Source: an uncultured Rickettsiales bacterium (lineage in GTDB: Bacteria > Pseudomonadota > Alphaproteobacteria > Rickettsiales > UBA1997). Taken from it: a stretch of DNA of 8,658 nt. The notes under the pieces are model-generated. The model saw only the letters and a list, made by a program, of their open reading frames with translations, was not told the origin of the DNA and made no database searches. Below, piece by piece: positions 5,959 through 8,658 of this stretch. Location: assembly GCA_948744995.1 (NCBI GenBank), contig CAPZCD010000047.1:1-8658 (forward strand), read 5' to 3'. The position numbers and the translations under genes were made by a program. The number at the start of each line of letters is the position of its first letter. Position 1 is the stretch's first letter.

Positions 5959-6020
5959 TTTATATATTAACATAATATATTGTACTGTACTATCATATTT
6001 AATGTTTTTATATATTAACA
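5959..6020 (-). repeat. 14-bp perfect direct repeat upstream of lpxB
   Basis: TTTATATATTAACA (plus strand) occurs at 5959-5972 and 6007-6020, 48 bases apart, with the palindrome GTACTGTAC (5982-5990) between them. It lies 20-85 bases before the lpxB ATG, where -10 elements or operators would be. The low complexity makes chance more likely than for a mixed sequence. Confidence 0.35.
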
Positions 6021-6363
6021 CTTCTTTTAAAAGTCTGTAAATATTTAAACAGATTTATTTTTATTTCATAGTGTTATTATCTTGATATTATAAGGTTATA
6101 TTATTCTATTTCTTCATGTTAAATGATAATATTTTGTTTGGTTTTATAAACTGATTTAGTTTGATTTTCTTTATAAAATCTTAGTATAAAATAATTTTGG
6201 TTTTGTTTTTTAAATTAAAGTTTTTTGTTTTTTTATAAGATAAAATTTCTGCACTAAAACCTTATAAGTAATATATGATTTATAGACAAAATCTGTACTT
6301 CAAAATAACAATCTTTAAAACAAGAAAATACCACTAAGACTAGAATAAAAATTATGTAAAAAA

Positions 6364-6372
6364 TAAGGAGGA
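6364..6372 (+). promoter_or_regulatory. Orphan Shine-Dalgarno sequence
   Basis: TAAGGAGGA is an almost full match to the anti-Shine-Dalgarno end of 16S rRNA, yet no ATG, GTG or TTG follows at usable distance. The frame through ATA (6382-6384) runs only about 16 codons to a TAG. It may mark a lost gene start or be chance in purine-rich sequence. Confidence 0.3.
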
Positions 6373-6439
6373 ATTAAATCAATAATTAAACTATACTTCT
6401 ACTATTATTACTTTCAACAAATAATTTTTGGTTAGTTTG

Positions 6440-8530
6440 TTATAGTCCTCGTGTTATTGTTTTATTATCTTTTAATATGTTTTCCTCATTGTTAGAAGTT
6501 TTCCTAAATTCTTGTCTAAATTGCTGTTCATTTGAAGATTCTTCTATTTTTGATAATACAGATTTTTTTGTATTAATATCTATTGTATTAGAAGTACTAC
6601 TAGAGATATTATTTTTTATTTTTTCAATATTTTTTATTTCTCTTTTTAGTCTTGTTTTTTTAAAAATATTTTTGGTATTCTCTATTTCTTGATTTTTACA
6701 ATTTTTAAATTCATTACATAGTTTATTTGCTAATTCTTTCTTTTTAGAAGGATCAATATTTTCTCTACTACTAATGTTTTCTATAGTTGATTTAAATATA
6801 TCAGATGTTAAGAATTTATGTTCTTCAGTCTTTTTGGAAAAATTCCATATAAGATCATTATTATAGCCTTTTAACAACATTTCAGTTGATAAATTAGAGA
6901 TATTTTTATTATTCAGTTCTTTTTGCGGTTTTTTAAAAAATTCTTCACATATATAAGTATATTTATCTCCAGAAAATAATAAATCATTTGTGTCTATTTT
7001 GGCGGTCTCTTGGATTAATTCATCAGTACTTAAATTTACTAAATATTTTCTATATTTTTCAACAAAACTTTGGTGTATAGGGGTATCCTTTATGTTTTCT
7101 TCTATTATATTTTTATAACATTCTATAAATATTTCAGGATTTAATTCATATAATATATCTATAGCCTCTTTAAATTCTGCCAAAAAGAATCCGCCATTAA
7201 GTTTAGGATTTATAATATCATTTTCAAAAGATTTCAAGAATGATTCTATTAATTTTTTTTGGTCATCTGTCTTTATAAAAATTTCATTAAGTTTATTCGA
7301 ACTGTTTAGTTCAGTTATCATGTTAGTTTTTGCATAAATATCTATGACTTCTCCACTGTTCACTAATTTGCTATCAAGCTCACTGGTATTGAAATCTGGT
7401 ATATTTTTAGAAATACAATCACAATAAGTAAAAAAATCGTTCGGTTCTTCAATACAATTTATAAGTGGTCTTAATGGATTAAGCATTGGGCCAATTTGCA
7501 TATTTAATTTATTACCTCTATTTAACATATCAAATGCTATTGATATATAATTGTCAGCTATTTTGCCAATTGGTTTTTTTTCTTCTTTGGTTTTAGCTAG
7601 TATATCACTCAATCTTGTAACACATTCGTTATACATTTCTTTACTATTTATATCTCTACCTAATATTAAAACTGGTAAAACGCGAGACTCAAAAGAAAGG
7701 CCATTATATTCATTACTCTCAAAAAACGACTTATATTCGTTTTTGTATCTATCTCTCAATGCGCTGAGAGTTATACTTTTAAGTGTATCGGGTATACCTT
7801 CCATTAACACTAATTCGTTTATTAATTTATGGATATTTGCTTCGCTATTACTATCTTCAATTCTAGTGGAAACTCCGGAGTTAATTAATGAAGGAATAAA
7901 ACCTGTTGCACCAGTTAATGCTTTATTATTAATACCAAATCTTCCATTTTCGTCTAAAATCAGATTCAAGTTTTTAATATAACCATTAATTAGTTCTAAA
8001 GTATCTTTCAAATCATATTTTTGAGTAGACATTATCACTTGTAATGCTTTTAATCTTTTTTCGTCTTCTGAAGCAATAATTTCTCCATTTAGTTCTTTAG
8101 TTTTGATATCTGAACAGAAATTTATAAAATAATCTTTAATTTTATTCTGTACTTGTGTCAGATCATCTTCATTTATGACTATGTCTGGATCATCTAAATT
8201 AATTTCGTCACCTTCACTATTAACGGCTAATAGAGAACAACCATTATCCCTTACTTCAAAAACTATATAAAGATTATCAGTAAATTTAGAATATAATCTC
8301 TGTTTACTGTTTACTTCCACTATATCAACTTCTTTATTGAAATCTTCTAAGTTTTTAATAACTTCTAAATTCTTTTCTAGAATAAATTTTGATGTTTCAC
8401 TTTGCTCTGTCACTTCAATCCTTTGGTTTTTTAAAGTTCTGCTAAGTAGCATACTTACAAAAATATTATTTTCAATAGTAAAAAACATATTAGGGACATC
8501 TCTCCACTCTCTCCCCCTTAAACTCTTCAC
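6440..8530 (-). CDS. Large hypothetical protein, 696 aa
   Basis: I do not recognise a family. The frame is open for 696 codons and has A-rich codon use like its neighbours, so it is surely coding. No signal peptide or membrane segment is seen. Residues 14-60 are mixed; 85-125 look beta-rich with an acidic patch (NLDDPDIVINEDD); 125-620 are mainly helix-like with no obvious repeat; the tail from about 615 is low-complexity and rich in Lys, Asn, Glu and Ser. Size, lack of domains and hydrophilic tail would suit a secreted effector, which is inference only. The GTG start (8528-8530) and residues 2-13 lie in repeat copy C. The ATG at 8486-8488 (residue 15) is an alternative start, with GGAG 13 or more bases upstream. 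An in-frame TAG at 8537-8539 blocks extension. Confidence 0.8.
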   Translation of the reverse strand: MKSLRGREWRDVPNMFFTIENNIFVSMLLSRTLKNQRIEVTEQSETSKFILEKNLEVIKNLEDFNKEVDIVEVNSKQRLYSKFTDNLYIVFEVRDNGCSLLAVNSEGDEINLDDPDIVINEDDLTQVQNKIKDYFINFCSDIKTKELNGEIIASEDEKRLKALQVIMSTQKYDLKDTLELINGYIKNLNLILDENGRFGINNKALTGATGFIPSLINSGVSTRIEDSNSEANIHKLINELVLMEGIPDTLKSITLSALRDRYKNEYKSFFESNEYNGLSFESRVLPVLILGRDINSKEMYNECVTRLSDILAKTKEEKKPIGKIADNYISIAFDMLNRGNKLNMQIGPMLNPLRPLINCIEEPNDFFTYCDCISKNIPDFNTSELDSKLVNSGEVIDIYAKTNMITELNSSNKLNEIFIKTDDQKKLIESFLKSFENDIINPKLNGGFFLAEFKEAIDILYELNPEIFIECYKNIIEENIKDTPIHQSFVEKYRKYLVNLSTDELIQETAKIDTNDLLFSGDKYTYICEEFFKKPQKELNNKNISNLSTEMLLKGYNNDLIWNFSKKTEEHKFLTSDIFKSTIENISSRENIDPSKKKELANKLCNEFKNCKNQEIENTKNIFKKTRLKREIKNIEKIKNNISSSTSNTIDINTKKSVLSKIEESSNEQQFRQEFRKTSNNEENILKDNKTITRGL

Positions 8531-8546
8531 TTTAAACTAATCTTCA
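8493..8546 (-). repeat. Palindromic dispersed repeat, copy C (half element)
   Basis: This segment matches the reverse complement of 1-54 with about 42 of 54 positions identical and no gaps; similarity stops sharply at 8493 and does not continue into the other half of copy A. On the minus strand it reads FKVKSLRGREWRDVP in the frame of the 696-codon gene; the plus strand of copy A reads FRVKSLKVKK, stop, RDVP. It therefore supplies the start codon and first residues of that gene. Confidence 0.7.
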
Positions 8547-8658
8547 GTTAAGAACAATAACCTGAAATTCTTTTGGTTCATTTTATCTATAGTTTTAGGT
8601 AATCTATGAATAGAATAAACAAAAATAAAAATATGAATACTAATAACATTATAAATAT
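8537..8658 (-). other. Open frame from the window edge ending at TAG
   Basis: The minus-strand frame of the 696-codon gene is open from the right edge to a TAG at 8537-8539, about 39 codons, including an ATG at 8579-8581 and residues HRLPKTIDKMNQKNFRLL. The TAG lies in repeat copy C where copy A has TGG. It may be the end of an upstream gene or the true N-terminus of the 696-codon gene split by a nonsense change. No ribosome site precedes the ATG. Confidence 0.35.

Larger units (their letters stand above)
5938..6439. other. Gene-free 500-base spacer upstream of lpxB
   Basis: No coding frame of useful length is present. The spacer should hold the lpxB promoter, but none stands out in the near-pure A/T sequence; TATAAT-like hexamers are frequent by composition. 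Visible features are the direct repeat at 5959-6020, a GTACTGTAC palindrome at 5982-5990, GATTTT-CTTTAT-AAAATC near 6160-6180, and an unused plus-strand Shine-Dalgarno sequence at 6364-6372. The plus strand is G-rich and C-poor to about 6240 and then C-rich and A-rich. No T-run hairpin follows the 6440 stop codon. Confidence 0.5.

Noticed and set aside
7551..7982. 143-codon plus-strand ORF
   Set aside because: It is antisense within the 696-codon gene, has no ribosome site, and the hydrophobic Leu/Ser-rich product mirrors the Lys/Asn/Glu-rich sense protein.

Overview
This is a strongly AT-rich window that fits a host-restricted alphaproteobacterium, most likely in or near the Rickettsiales. 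The best evidence is the queuosine enzyme Tgt, whose catalytic and zinc-binding half reads like alphaproteobacterial Tgt. The order lpxB-lptA-lptB shows a Gram-negative cell that makes and exports lipid A/LPS. Long non-coding stretches, gene remnants and small palindromic repeats point to a decaying genome. The taxon is inferred from protein resemblance, not from a database search.

Layout. Bases 1-443 hold two copies of a palindromic repeat (1-104 and 237-280) and a 47-codon protein fragment (minus strand, 262-405). A complete minus-strand glycosyltransferase with a DLD motif lies at 444-1217. Between it and tgt is a 500-base spacer with divergent promoters: one facing left with a possible 36-codon gene (1468-1578), and one facing right into tgt (1720-2859). 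The tgt 3' end meets, tail to tail, a minus-strand C-terminal remnant of a TagB/TagF-type glycerophosphotransferase (2856-3194). To its right, a near-consensus minus-strand promoter and an intrinsic terminator bracket about 125 bases, which is a good candidate small RNA or attenuated leader (3268-3393).

The core of the window is a minus-strand operon with overlapping genes, transcribed lpxB (4777-5937), lptA (4257-4784), lptB (3527-4273). LpxB makes the lipid A disaccharide on the cytoplasmic side, LptB is the ATPase that powers LPS extraction, and LptA bridges the periplasm. The glycosyltransferase and the TagF remnant may be parts of a surface-glycan repertoire that is being lost.

After a 500-base gene-free spacer comes a 696-codon minus-strand gene (6440-8530) that I cannot assign. 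It is hydrophilic, apparently helical, and has a Lys/Asn/Glu/Ser-rich tail. Its first 13 or so codons lie inside a third copy of the palindromic repeat (8493-8546, inverted relative to the copy at 1-54). The same reading frame is open further upstream to the window edge except for one TAG inside the repeat. The coding-embedded repeat family and the promoter-to-terminator RNA unit are the most interesting items.
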